From contig NZ_KE007349.1 in NCBI RefSeq assembly GCF_000400715.1, positions 1 through 58,996 of the forward strand: a stretch of 58,996 bases of DNA, in the 5' to 3' direction. Positions 43,495 through 52,685 of this stretch are shown in pieces. Below the pieces are notes generated by a model, which saw nothing but the letters and a program-made list of their open reading frames with translations, made no database searches and had not been told where the DNA came from. Source of the DNA: Acinetobacter genomosp. 15BJ (GTDB lineage Bacteria; Pseudomonadota; Gammaproteobacteria; Pseudomonadales; Moraxellaceae). A program made the translations under genes and the position numbers. Numbering within the stretch: the first letter of the stretch is position 1; each line of letters opens with the position of its first letter.

Positions 43495-43516
43495 CAAAAT
43501 ACTAGGGTGAATCACG

Positions 43517-45241
43517 TTGGAACTTTTATCTGGTGGTGAAATGCTCGTTCGTGCGCTTGCGGACGAAGGCGTAGAGCATGTTTTTGGGTATCCAGGCGGC
43601 GCTGTATTACATATTTATGATGCGCTATTTCAACAAGACAAAATTAACCATTACCTCGTGCGTCATGAGCAAGCTGCTGGTCACATGGCAGATGCATACT
43701 CACGCGTAACAGGTAAAACTGGTGTGGTACTGGTCACTTCTGGACCAGGCGCGACTAATACAGTCACTCCAATCGCAACAGCCTACATGGACTCAATCCC
43801 AATGGTGATTTTGTCTGGTCAGGTTGCAAGCCATCTCATTGGAGAGGATGCGTTCCAAGAAACAGATATGGTTGGTATTTCTCGTCCAATCGTAAAACAC
43901 AGTTTCCAAGTGCGTCACGCGAGTGAAATTCCTGCAATTATTAAGAAAGCATTCTATATCGCTTCGTCTGGCCGTCCGGGTCCAGTTGTTGTTGATATTC
44001 CGAAAGATGCGACCAACCCTGCAGAAAAATTTGCCTACGAATATCCAGAAAAAGTGAAGATGCGTTCATATCAACCGCCTTCACGTGGTCACTCAGGTCA
44101 AATTCGCAAAGCGATTGATGAGTTGATTACGGCTAAACGTCCAATGATTTATACGGGCGGTGGTGTTGTTCAAGGGAATGCATCTGGCTTATTGACAGAA
44201 CTTGCGCATTTATTAGGCTATCCAGTAACCAATACCTTGATGGGCTTAGGTGCTTTCCCTGGTAACGATCCACAATTCGTGGGCATGTTAGGGATGCATG
44301 GTACTTATGAAGCCAACATGGCAATGCACAATGCAGATGTAATTTTGGCCATTGGTGCGCGTTTCGATGACCGTGTAACCAATAACCCTGCAAAATTCTG
44401 TCTCAATGCCAAAGTAATTCATATTGATGTTGATCCAGCAACCATTTCGAAGACGATTATGGCGCACATCCCGATCGTGGGTGCGGTAGAGCCAGTACTT
44501 CAAGAAATGTTGGCACAACTGAAACAAATGAATGTATCTAAGCCAAACCCTGAAGCAATTGCGGCATGGTGGTCTCAGATTAATGAGTGGCGTAAAGTAC
44601 ACGGCTTACGTTATGACGCTGGTCAAAATGGTGTAATGAAGCCACAGCAAGTGGTTGAGGCATTAGATCGTGTGACCAATGGTGAAGCGATCATTACTTC
44701 TGACGTTGGTCAGCATCAAATGTTTGGTGCGAACTACTACAAATACAAACGTCCACGTCAGTGGATCAACTCTGGTGGCTTAGGCACCATGGGTGTTGGT
44801 TTACCGTATGCAATGGCTGCGAAGCTTGCATTCCCAGATCAGCAAGTGGTTTGTATTACTGGTGAAGCATCGATTCAGATGTGTATCCAAGAATTATCGA
44901 CATGTAAGCAATATGGCTTGAATGTGAAGATCCTTTGCTTAAACAACCAAGCTTTAGGCATGGTAAAGCAATGGCAAGACATGAACTACGAAGGACGTCA
45001 TTCAAGTTCTTATGTAGATTCATTACCAGACTTTGCCAAGTTAATGGAAGCTTATGGTCATGTTGGTATTCAGATTGATCATGCGGATGAGCTGGAATCT
45101 AAGTTAGCTGAAGCGATGGCAATTAATGATAAATGTGTATTCATTAATGTCATGGTAGACCGTACAGAACATGTATATCCAATGCTGATTGCTGGGCAAT
45201 CAATGCAAGATATGTGGTTAGGCAAAGGGGAGCGTACATAA
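43517..45241 (+). CDS. ilvI: Acetolactate synthase, large (catalytic) subunit
   Basis: This 574-aa ThDP- and FAD-dependent enzyme is the first common step of valine, leucine and isoleucine synthesis. The length equals E. coli IlvI. The catalytic Glu is in V-R-H-E-Q-A-A-G-H, and the quinone-like C-terminal pattern [14 protein letters not shown] is present. The ThDP-Mg motif, usually G-D-G, reads G-E-A in I-T-G-E-A-S-I-Q-M. The start is TTG 43517, fixed by AGGGTGA 6 nt upstream. Its stop overlaps the ilvH ATG. Confidence 0.95.
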   Translation: MELLSGGEMLVRALADEGVEHVFGYPGGAVLHIYDALFQQDKINHYLVRHEQAAGHMADAYSRVTGKTGVVLVTSGPGATNTVTPIATAYMDSIPMVILSGQVASHLIGEDAFQETDMVGISRPIVKHSFQVRHASEIPAIIKKAFYIASSGRPGPVVVDIPKDATNPAEKFAYEYPEKVKMRSYQPPSRGHSGQIRKAIDELITAKRPMIYTGGGVVQGNASGLLTELAHLLGYPVTNTLMGLGAFPGNDPQFVGMLGMHGTYEANMAMHNADVILAIGARFDDRVTNNPAKFCLNAKVIHIDVDPATISKTIMAHIPIVGAVEPVLQEMLAQLKQMNVSKPNPEAIAAWWSQINEWRKVHGLRYDAGQNGVMKPQQVVEALDRVTNGEAIITSDVGQHQMFGANYYKYKRPRQWINSGGLGTMGVGLPYAMAAKLAFPDQQVVCITGEASIQMCIQELSTCKQYGLNVKILCLNNQALGMVKQWQDMNYEGRHSSSYVDSLPDFAKLMEAYGHVGIQIDHADELESKLAEAMAINDKCVFINVMVDRTEHVYPMLIAGQSMQDMWLGKGERT

Positions 45242-45732
45242 TGAGACATATTATTTCTGTACTCGTTGAAAATGAAGCTGGTGCGCTTTCTCGTTTGGTG
45301 GGGTTGTTTTCTCAACGTAATTACAACATTGAGACACTGAATGTTGCGCCAACCGAAGATGAAACCTTATCTCGTTTAACCTTAACGACTTATGGCGATG
45401 ATCACAAAATTGAACAAATCACCAAGCAACTGAATAAATTGGTTGAAGTTGTAAAAGTGGTTGATTTGTCAGAAGGTTCACACATCGAACGTGAATTGAT
45501 GTTGATCAAAGTCAAAGCCTTGGGTGCAGCACGTGCGGAAATTAAACGTACAGCTGACATCTTCCGTGCGCAAATCGTTGATGTAACACCAACGACCTAT
45601 ACCATTCAGATCGCAGGTACAACGGACAAGATTGATGGTTTTATTGATGCACTTGCAGAAAACACCATTCTTGAAGTTGTACGCTCTGGCGTCTCAGGCA
45701 TCGCGCGTGGCGAAAAAGTTTTAACAATTTAA
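45241..45732 (+). CDS. ilvH: Acetolactate synthase, small (regulatory) subunit
   Basis: This 163-aa ACT-domain subunit confers valine feedback inhibition and stimulates IlvI. It starts [19 protein letters not shown] and carries the N-Y-N-I-E-T-L-N-V segment. ATG 45241 shares its A with the ilvI TAA, giving tight coupling and equimolar synthesis. The frame open from 45214 lies inside ilvI and is not used. Confidence 0.95.
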   Translation: MRHIISVLVENEAGALSRLVGLFSQRNYNIETLNVAPTEDETLSRLTLTTYGDDHKIEQITKQLNKLVEVVKVVDLSEGSHIERELMLIKVKALGAARAEIKRTADIFRAQIVDVTPTTYTIQIAGTTDKIDGFIDALAENTILEVVRSGVSGIARGEKVLTI

Positions 45733-46873
<1,141 letters not shown>

Positions 46874-46888
46874 GTTCTAGTTTAATCT

Positions 46889-46921
46889 TTAAAAGCCCTT
46901 GTTTGTACAAGGGCTTTTTTG
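46889..46921 (+). terminator. Intrinsic terminator directly after ilvC
   Basis: The stem AAAAGCCCTTGT/ACAAGGGCTTTT with a 4-nt loop and T6 run lies 17 nt past the ilvC stop. Confidence 0.94.
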
Positions 46922-47044
46922 TTCGATAATCCTGATGTTACGTGCGTTAGCGAAGCATAGCTTCACTCTTACACAGGGGCCTTACGAAGCGATGCTTCTC
47001 ATACTTTTCTATTTCCCTGCTCCTTGCGTAGGAGACCCTACTCA
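46922..47044. other. Palindrome-rich insert between the two ilvC ends
   Basis: The interval of about 120 nt separates the native ilvC terminator from a second ilvC 3' end. It contains GAAGCATAGCTTC (46952-46964) and GAAGCGATGCTTC (46986-46998), related small hairpins in similar flanks, and CTCCT-TGCGT-AGGAG (47020-47034). No supported coding sequence is present. Confidence 0.55.
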
Positions 47045-47085
47045 GGATTCAAGCGAACAAGATTGTAGACAAAGAAAAGAACTAA
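47045..47085 (+). pseudogene. Diverged second copy of the ilvC 3' end
   Basis: Positions 47045-47085 match ilvC 46833-46873 at 37 of 41 bases. In the ilvC frame both encode [16 protein letters not shown], and all four differences are third-position synonymous changes (GCA/GCG, AAA/AAG, GAT/GAC, GAG/GAA). It therefore looks like the end of another functional ilvC allele, not a decaying duplicate. A related terminator follows. Confidence 0.85.
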
Positions 47086-47103
47086 TTTTTTCTAAGTCAA
47101 ATA

Positions 47104-47138
47104 AAGACCCTTGTTTAAAATAAACAAGGGTTTTTTTT
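47104..47138 (+). terminator. Second ilvC-type terminator
   Basis: The stem ACCCTTGTTTA/TAAACAAGGGT with AAA loop and T8 run is similar in sequence to the terminator directly after ilvC. Confidence 0.92.
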
Positions 47139-47472
47139 ATGGGTTGTGATAACAGAGTTATAACAATGTAGCTTGAAAAATAAGCTTATATTGTTTATGT
47201 TTTGATCATGTTGCTGCTCATTTGCAGCTTTGATTCAGACTAAAAAGTGTTGCATGCTTTGGGGTATCTGCACGATTAAAAACAAACAAATTGAAATAAC
47301 TTAAAAATTAAAATGATTTAGCAAAATAAAATGAGTCTTTTGGTAAAAAAAATGTAATAAAAAAACAAGACTTTTCATTGGTTTGAAATGAAAATGTGCT
47401 TTTATTCTATTGATTTATAAAGTGAAAAAGACTTGACCTTATGCTAGATGATGTTATTGTTAAGGAAAGTTT
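47139..47472. promoter_or_regulatory. AT-rich region upstream of the MHYT-GGDEF-EAL gene
   Basis: There is no gene in about 330 nt. A candidate promoter TTGACC (47433-47438), 16-nt spacer, TATTGT (47455-47460) lies near the end. Its expected start site is about 47467, so a small ORF beginning at 47473 would be almost leaderless on that transcript. Confidence 0.4.
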
Positions 47473-47562
47473 ATGAATACAAGATTCATGGCTTCTTTGG
47501 GTGTGAAACGTCGTTCGGATTTCGGGCATTTTGCTCATCATATAAAAAAAAGTACTGAATAA
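47473..47562 (+). CDS. Possible 29-codon small ORF upstream of the MHYT gene
   Basis: The ORF begins M-N-T-R-F-M-A-S-L-G-V-K-R-R-S-D and ends K-K-S-T-E; it is basic and contains H-F-A-H-H. A strong Shine-Dalgarno TAAGGAAAG (47461-47469) is correctly spaced from the ATG. It stops 15 nt before the MHYT start and could be a leader peptide or small protein coupled to it. The candidate promoter would start within or just after the Shine-Dalgarno, which argues against. Not recognised. Confidence 0.4.
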   Translation: MNTRFMASLGVKRRSDFGHFAHHIKKSTE

Positions 47563-47577
47563 TCATGGAAGTCCTTT

Positions 47578-49641
47578 ATGGTTCACGTTGATTACGATAG
47601 CACATTGGTCATCGTTTCCATTTTGGTTGCAGTCGCGACATGTTACGCTGCAGTTTCGATGGAAGAACTCGTTTTTAAAGGTGCTTATAAAAAGTTTGAA
47701 AAAAGCATTTTGGTTGCGAGTGGGCTAATCTTGGGGTTAGCGATATGGTCAATGCACTTTGTGGGAATGCTGGCTAGCCATTTGCCGGAAGGCTATCACT
47801 TTGATGTTAATTTAACTGTACTTTCTTATCTGATTGGCGCAGTTGCTTCTATTTTTGCTGTTTGGCTGACCTCAAGACCAACTTTGCCGATCCCACGCCT
47901 AATCCTTGGTGCTGTATTTATGGGACTCGGTATATCGGGGATGCACTATACCGGTATGGCTGCATTGAGCATTGAAAATCATGCAATGCATTATGACCCT
48001 TTACTGGTGCTGTGTTCTGTACTTATCGCAATCAGTGGTTCTGGTTTAAGTTTCTTTTTCATTTTTAAATATAAAACCGCAGTGACATACCGCACTTTAC
48101 TCAAAGCAGTGGTTGCTGTGTTAATGGCGCTCAGTATTGTTGGCATGCACTATACGGGTATGGCCGCAACCTATTTTGATGAAAGCCTAGCGCAAATCCT
48201 GACCTCAGAACAGACAGAGCAAAGCGTCTTATTATTCACGATTATCTTTATTACCAGTCTGGTGTTGGTTGCAGGCTTTGCGGTTGCCATACTCGAAGCA
48301 CGGTTAGAAGAACGCAATGAGCAACTTACACTCATCAACAAAGAGCTTGCGGCACAATCTTTACATGATGCGCTCACAAAGCTACCGAATCGTTTATACC
48401 TGACTGAACATGCTGAAGTGGTATTTAATCATCATCGTTTAAATGCTCAGAAAGCAGCATTTTTATATATTGACTTAGACCGTTTTAAATCAGTGAATGA
48501 TGCTTTTGGTCATCATATTGGTGATCAACTCCTGATCCAGATGGCAAACCGTTTATACACTAAGCTCGGTGAGAATCATAAGCTGTTTCGTATTGGTGGT
48601 GATGAGTTTGTTTTAATTTCGGAAGATACAGATTTCAATGAAGCAATGCAGCTTTCAGAAGATATCTTGCATTGCATCCAAGAAACCTATTTGATTGCGG
48701 CAAAGGATATTAATATTTCTGCCAGCGTCGGGATTGCCATGTATCCTGAACATGGCACGAATGTTCAAGATTTGCTGATCAATGCCGATGTTGCCATGCT
48801 GATCTCAAAAGATCAGGGCCGTAATACCTATACCATGTTCCATTCGATGTCCGATCAGCAAGATGTACGCAGTCAGTCTAAATTGATCAATGATCTGTAC
48901 AAAGCCGTCGATGAACAACAGTTTGTACTGTTCTACCAACCTAAATTTACATGCAATTATGAAGTCTGTGGTGTTGAAGCCTTGATTCGATGGAAGCATC
49001 CAACACTAGGACTGCTGACCCCGCAAATGTTTATTGAAGGGGCAGAGAAAACGGGCTTGATCATTCCAATGGGGTATTGGGCACTGGAACAAGCCTGTCA
49101 GCAAATCCAGAAATGGGAACGAAGTAATAGTCCGTTTTATCCAATTGCTGTTAATCTCTCTGCATTACAATTCGAAAATAAAAAACTCTTTAGTGTCCTC
49201 GAACAATTATTAGAACAATACCAAATCCAACCGCATCATCTCATTCTTGAAATTACTGAATCCACGGCTATGCATCATATTGATTCCAGTATTCGTACCT
49301 TGGAGCGTTTGCGTAAGCTTGGTATCCGCATTGCGATTGATGATTTTGGCACAGGATATTCGAGTTTCTTATATTTAAAAGATTTACCTGTCGATGAACT
49401 TAAAATTGATCGCGGCTTCTTAATTGATCTCAAACCAAATTCAAAAGAAGAAGCCATTCTAGAAAGTATTATCCATTTGGCTGCAAAATTGGGTTTAATT
49501 GTCACTGCTGAAGGGGTAGAGACCCAACAACAAGCAGATATTTTGACCAGTCTAGGCTGCAACCAGTTACAGGGCTATTTATTGGACACGCCTGTCAATG
49601 TTGAAGGTTTGGTATTGCATCGCTATCAGCATTTTGCATGA
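47578..49641 (+). CDS. MHYT-GGDEF-EAL membrane cyclic-di-GMP turnover protein
   Basis: This 687-aa protein has about seven transmembrane helices with three MHYT motifs (M-H-F-V-G-M 59-64, M-H-Y-T-G-M 122-127 and 190-195), proposed to bind copper and sense O2, CO or NO. It then has a GGDEF domain with intact G-G-D-E-F (340-344) and an EAL domain with E-A-L (467-469), E-I-T-E-S, D-D-F-G-T-G-Y-S-S and E-G-V-E-T. Both catalytic sites look intact, so it could make or break cyclic di-GMP. I see no RxxD inhibitory site before GGDEF. GGAAG lies 6 nt before ATG 47578. Confidence 0.93.
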   Translation: MVHVDYDSTLVIVSILVAVATCYAAVSMEELVFKGAYKKFEKSILVASGLILGLAIWSMHFVGMLASHLPEGYHFDVNLTVLSYLIGAVASIFAVWLTSRPTLPIPRLILGAVFMGLGISGMHYTGMAALSIENHAMHYDPLLVLCSVLIAISGSGLSFFFIFKYKTAVTYRTLLKAVVAVLMALSIVGMHYTGMAATYFDESLAQILTSEQTEQSVLLFTIIFITSLVLVAGFAVAILEARLEERNEQLTLINKELAAQSLHDALTKLPNRLYLTEHAEVVFNHHRLNAQKAAFLYIDLDRFKSVNDAFGHHIGDQLLIQMANRLYTKLGENHKLFRIGGDEFVLISEDTDFNEAMQLSEDILHCIQETYLIAAKDINISASVGIAMYPEHGTNVQDLLINADVAMLISKDQGRNTYTMFHSMSDQQDVRSQSKLINDLYKAVDEQQFVLFYQPKFTCNYEVCGVEALIRWKHPTLGLLTPQMFIEGAEKTGLIIPMGYWALEQACQQIQKWERSNSPFYPIAVNLSALQFENKKLFSVLEQLLEQYQIQPHHLILEITESTAMHHIDSSIRTLERLRKLGIRIAIDDFGTGYSSFLYLKDLPVDELKIDRGFLIDLKPNSKEEAILESIIHLAAKLGLIVTAEGVETQQQADILTSLGCNQLQGYLLDTPVNVEGLVLHRYQHFA

Positions 49642-49656
49642 TCAAGCGAGATAGCT

Positions 49657-49690
49657 ATTAAAAAAGCTGCCGATAATGGCAGCTTTTTTT
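49657..49690. terminator. Bidirectional terminator between MHYT gene and PHA-synthase-like gene
   Basis: The stem AAAAAGCTGCC/GGCAGCTTTTT with a 6-nt loop has T-runs on both strands between convergent genes. Confidence 0.93.
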
Positions 49691-49709
49691 GTTCTTAGAG
49701 TGAAGTCGC

Positions 49710-50855
49710 TTAGTCAGAACGTGGTGCTAACCATTGCGTGACCACAGGCCAGACCAACTGTGGTGCTTGACTGCCTGAGACGAGGCCCATATGACCACCA
49801 GGAACAATTTCAAATTGCTTGTCACTGCTGCTGATTAAATCCATTAAGGGGCGTACTGCTTCTGCGGTGACGATAATATCGCTGCTGCCGCCAATCGCCA
49901 GTACTGAACAATCAATGTCTTTTAGATTCGCGCTTTGCTCACCAAATTGAACAGAACCGGTCGATAACTCATTATCAATCCAGAAACGTAAAATAATATC
50001 GCGCATCACACCACCAGGGTAAGCCAGCATATTGTCCACAAAGGAGCTTGAGGTGGCATGGTTAATCACAAATTGACGATCATCGAGATTCTTTAATAAC
50101 TCCCAATAGTTTTTAAAGTTTCCAATCGGATCAGTGAGTTTAAACCCCAGTGTATTTTGCCAGCCATGAATATGAAATACACGGCTTGGTACTTGGTGAA
50201 TACGGAATTTGGTATTACTGCGAATCCACTGTGCAGGAACAGTGAGACGCTGATAAAACTTGCCCATGTAACCTGATTTATGTGTGTTAATCGGTGAGGC
50301 CAAAATCATCAGGTTCTGAATATTTTTATCTTGTGATAAGGCGGTATAGCAAAGCGATAACGCGCCACCTAGACTCCATCCAAATAGTGACAGCTGTTGT
50401 TGACCACTATGCTCACGAATCTGTTCGATAAAGTCAGGCATAAAGGTTTTAACATATGTCCCCAGATTATATTTGGCTTGGCGTAGACTCGGCGTACCCC
50501 AGTCAATCAAGTACACATCAAAACCTTGCGCTAGAAAATAACGGACTAAGCTACGGTTAGGGAATAAATCGTAGATCAGCATATTGGCTGCTAGCGGTGG
50601 CACAATCACCAACGGAATACGATGCTTTGTGGTGTTGTCGGTCGCTGCTGTGTAGTGGCGCAGGCTAATGATTTCACGTTGGTACACAATATCAAAAGGG
50701 GTTTTGCCTGAGAGCGCGAGTTGCTGTCCACGTAAAATACGATCTCGTGCATTCGAGAAGATTTTGCGTGCGTGATGGCTCGCAGGGCTGTTCAGCATTT
50801 TTTGCGCAGTTCGTGTATTGAGAAAACTGCGTTTAACTTTTGGCGATTGAGTCAT
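49710..50855 (-). CDS. PHA-synthase-like alpha/beta hydrolase with serine nucleophile
   Basis: This 381-aa protein resembles class III PhaC polyhydroxyalkanoate synthases: V-P-P-L-A-A-N-M-L-I-Y-D-L, G-F-D-V-Y-L-I-D-W-G-T-P, and C-terminal G-G-S-S-D-I-I-V and G-G-H-M-G. The lipase-like box is G-W-S-L-G-G with Ser161, whereas true synthases have Cys at this position. A depolymerase, lipase or acyltransferase role is therefore as likely as polymerisation. No PhaA, PhaB or PhaE gene lies beside it. No signal peptide is seen. Confidence 0.85.
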   Translation of the reverse strand: MTQSPKVKRSFLNTRTAQKMLNSPASHHARKIFSNARDRILRGQQLALSGKTPFDIVYQREIISLRHYTAATDNTTKHRIPLVIVPPLAANMLIYDLFPNRSLVRYFLAQGFDVYLIDWGTPSLRQAKYNLGTYVKTFMPDFIEQIREHSGQQQLSLFGWSLGGALSLCYTALSQDKNIQNLMILASPINTHKSGYMGKFYQRLTVPAQWIRSNTKFRIHQVPSRVFHIHGWQNTLGFKLTDPIGNFKNYWELLKNLDDRQFVINHATSSSFVDNMLAYPGGVMRDIILRFWIDNELSTGSVQFGEQSANLKDIDCSVLAIGGSSDIIVTAEAVRPLMDLISSSDKQFEIVPGGHMGLVSGSQAPQLVWPVVTQWLAPRSD

Positions 50856-51034
50856 GTGAACCTAAAGCTCGAAGGTTGCTATTCAATAGGCGCATATTAG
50901 AAGAAAAAATAAATTTGCTCAGTGACTCATTTGCTTAACTTGTCTTTCAAAATGATCAATTCAGCTAAAAACCTAAGCCCAAATCTTAATCTGATTCGAG
51001 GAAATCTGGTAAAGCTGAGTTTACATGGTGGCGT
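50856..51034. other. Gene-free stretch after the PHA-synthase-like start
   Basis: This stretch is AT-rich and presumably carries the minus-strand promoter. The wider 50856-51241 interval is otherwise non-coding, apart from the short ORF noted at 51035. Confidence 0.4.
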
Positions 51035-51214
51035 ATGAATCATTCTAAAAAGTGCTTTGCTCTGTTTAAGGCGAGTTACAGCGCGAGTAGGGTAAGCGTG
51101 TCGAGGCAAACCATTAATGCCGTAGCAAAGGGGCACTATGACTCCAGCGCCTATCTTTGGCATTTAAAACGGTCTGTGCATTTGCTCTCAGCATTAAGCA
51201 AGTGTTTATTTTGA
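51035..51214 (+). pseudogene. Short ORF or remnant resembling an XRE-type HTH segment
   Basis: A 59-codon frame (M-N-H-S-K-K to S-K-C-L-F-stop) contains R-V-S-V-S-R-Q-T-I-N-A-V-A-K-G-H-Y-D-S-S. It resembles the recognition helix and following turn of small HTH_3 regulators (typically G-V-S-R-Q-T-I-N-A-I-E-K-G-x-Y-x-P-S). The N-terminal helices and C-terminal part do not fit, so it would be a degenerate fragment. Local base composition is more GC-rich than the flanks. It could instead be a dispersed intergenic repeat whose translation matches by chance. Confidence 0.35.
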
Positions 51215-51241
51215 GTAAGACTCAGCTTAATTCACTTTCGC

Positions 51242-51673
51242 TCAAGTTGTAATGTGTAGATGTAAAATCGGATAGGGGTTGCCTTGACCATCGAGTTCGG
51301 AACGATTCACAGTGTGGAATCCCATTTTCTTGTAAAAGTTAACTGCTTGAAAGTTTTGTTCATTCACATCGACTTTATAGATCTGAAGCTGTTGAACTGC
51401 AAAATTTACCAAGGCTTGACCAATCCCTGATCTTCGATACTCAGGCAGAATAAATAACATTTCAATGTTGTCATCGCTGGTACCCAGAAATCCGACAATC
51501 TGTTGATCAATCACGTATTTATTCAGCTGAACATGATGAAAATATTCATTCAAAATTAACGGTTTTAATTCAGCAATCATGGTTTCAGGTAAAAAATCAT
51601 GGGTCGCTCGGACTGATTTTTCCCATATATTTAATAAAGTGAGATGGTCATCCTGAGACGCTTTGATAATCAT
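51242..51673 (-). CDS. GNAT N-acetyltransferase, YjaB-like
   Basis: This 143-aa GNAT resembles E. coli YjaB across its length: W-x-x-S-V-R-A-T-H-D-F-L, the acetyl-CoA loop L-P-E-Y-R-R-S-G-I-G-Q-A-L, the D-V-N-E-Q-N-x-Q-A-V-N-F-Y-K-K-M-G-F strand and R-S-E-L-D-x-x-G-N-P-Y-P-I-L. The YjaB group is reported to acetylate proteins or other amines. The substrate here is unknown. It stands alone. Confidence 0.88.
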   Translation of the reverse strand: MIIKASQDDHLTLLNIWEKSVRATHDFLPETMIAELKPLILNEYFHHVQLNKYVIDQQIVGFLGTSDDNIEMLFILPEYRRSGIGQALVNFAVQQLQIYKVDVNEQNFQAVNFYKKMGFHTVNRSELDGQGNPYPILHLHITT

Positions 51674-51783
51674 GTCGTGACTACATTTAAAATATTTAGA
51701 GCTGTCAATTTTCTACTATTTGATTCGGAATTTCTATGTTTTAGTTCCGATAGGTAAATGATACTGACGCTGGGTGATTTAGA

Positions 51784-52017
51784 TTATTCTAACTCGAGTT
51801 GGTGATCATCTTTGGTGACTTTAATTTTCAGTTTTTTATATTTACGCTTATTGGGATCAAGGGCTGAGTTTATGACCTCATTGGCAAAACGCTGATCTTG
51901 CATCAGTGTGCCATAGGTCTTATAACCTAAAACAATTCGGGTCGGCCGATAGCCATTTCTCGTTACATAATAATTAATGATGAGATCTAATTCTGTTAAA
52001 AGACATGTATCGTTCAT
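51784..52017 (-). CDS. Unknown small basic protein
   Basis: This 77-aa protein is not recognised. It has a predicted alpha/beta pattern (N-G-Y-R-P-T-R-I-V-L-G-Y-K-T-Y-G) and a lysine-rich C-terminal strand pair (R-K-Y-K-K-L-K-I-K-V). There is no signal or membrane segment. The Shine-Dalgarno is poor. Its start is 93 nt from a Pho box on the divergent side, so it may share that regulatory region with the 75-aa gene. Confidence 0.6.
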   Translation of the reverse strand: MNDTCLLTELDLIINYYVTRNGYRPTRIVLGYKTYGTLMQDQRFANEVINSALDPNKRKYKKLKIKVTKDDHQLELE

Positions 52018-52109
52018 TGTGAGATATCGCTTTTAGTGGCTTAAGCAGCATAGTCTATACAGGAAAACTTATCTAGCTGATGTTCATTGATTTTTGCTGA
52101 AAGTTAGAG

Positions 52110-52155
52110 CTGTCATAAAAGTGTCATCTAAAAACATTATCGTGATTTATATAAT
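52110..52155 (+). promoter_or_regulatory. Pho box and -10 element
   Basis: CTGTCAT-AAAA-GTGTCAT (52110-52127) is an almost perfect PhoB-binding direct repeat (consensus CTGTCAT A(A/T)A(A/T) CTGTCAT). A perfect TATAAT follows at 52150-52155, 22 nt after the box. PhoB sites usually end about 10 nt before the -10, so a second degenerate repeat one or two turns nearer may exist. It points rightward, towards the 75-aa gene at 52266. Confidence 0.65.
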
Positions 52156-52265
52156 AAAAAATGAATAACAATAAAATTGATCAGCGATCAGCACTCATCG
52201 AAACAAGTTTAAATCATCATGGTAAATGAAGGGGAAGGGGTCTAGAAAAACGAGGAGTTGTTTAT

Positions 52266-52493
52266 ATGCAGAATAAAGTGCCCACAATACGAGACCAAAA
52301 ACCACTGAATCATCGTTTGAATGTGTTACTTTCGGCTTATCAGGCCTTCTTAGTTGCTAAAGGTTTGGTGAACAGTGAATTTAGTCGTCTCATCTTTGTT
52401 GATAATTATACCCAAACCTTAAAATTCAAACTTTATGATGATGAACTAAAGAAGCAACTGATTGATGAGTTAGAACGATTTAGCTCGTTTTAG
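52266..52493 (+). CDS. Unknown small protein downstream of a Pho box
   Basis: This 75-aa protein is not recognised. It has a helical N-terminal half (H-R-L-N-V-L-L-S-A-Y-Q-A-F-L-V-A-K-G) and a C-terminal L-K-F-K-L-Y-D-D-E-L-K-K-Q-L-I-D-E-L-E-R. It is soluble by appearance. GAGGAG (52250-52255) lies about 10 nt before ATG 52266. The upstream Pho box predicts induction by phosphate starvation. Confidence 0.7.
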   Translation: MQNKVPTIRDQKPLNHRLNVLLSAYQAFLVAKGLVNSEFSRLIFVDNYTQTLKFKLYDDELKKQLIDELERFSSF

Positions 52494-52628
52494 GATGTGT
52501 TTTCATACGTTATCAATCTAAAGCTTTCTTCGCCAAACAATAATCATTGAAAATTTATAAAATCTTATCCATATGACTTTAATCATATATTTTTAGGTAT
52601 CTTCATTTGGTTCTAATATATGGATTTA

Positions 52629-52654
52629 CATATATATGGAAAATCATATATATT
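52629..52654 (+). promoter_or_regulatory. Candidate ArsR operator upstream of arsC
   Basis: Two near-identical decamers, CATATATATG and CATATATATT, are separated by GAAAAT, and each core is self-complementary. Similar AT-rich ATATATG stretches occur upstream (about 52570-52625). ArsR/SmtB repressors bind such imperfect AT-rich inverted repeats. The position 32 nt before arsC fits autoregulation of the ars operon. Confidence 0.55.
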
Positions 52655-52685
52655 GGTTTCATTCAATTTATTAGATCAGCACGTC

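Noticed and set aside
46899..47123. 74-codon ORF spanning the ilvC terminator and the duplicated 3' end
   Set aside because: It begins in a terminator stem, reads the duplicated ilvC end out of frame and has no ribosome binding site.
50927..51163. 78-codon minus-strand ORF
   Set aside because: Its composition is atypical (Arg/Leu/Phe-rich), there is no start signal, and it is opposite the HTH-like frame. No protein family is recognisable.
52620..52685. arsC start at 52620
   Set aside because: The added residues are encoded by the AT repeats that look like the operator, and the ArsC family starts at M-S-D-I-I-I-Y.
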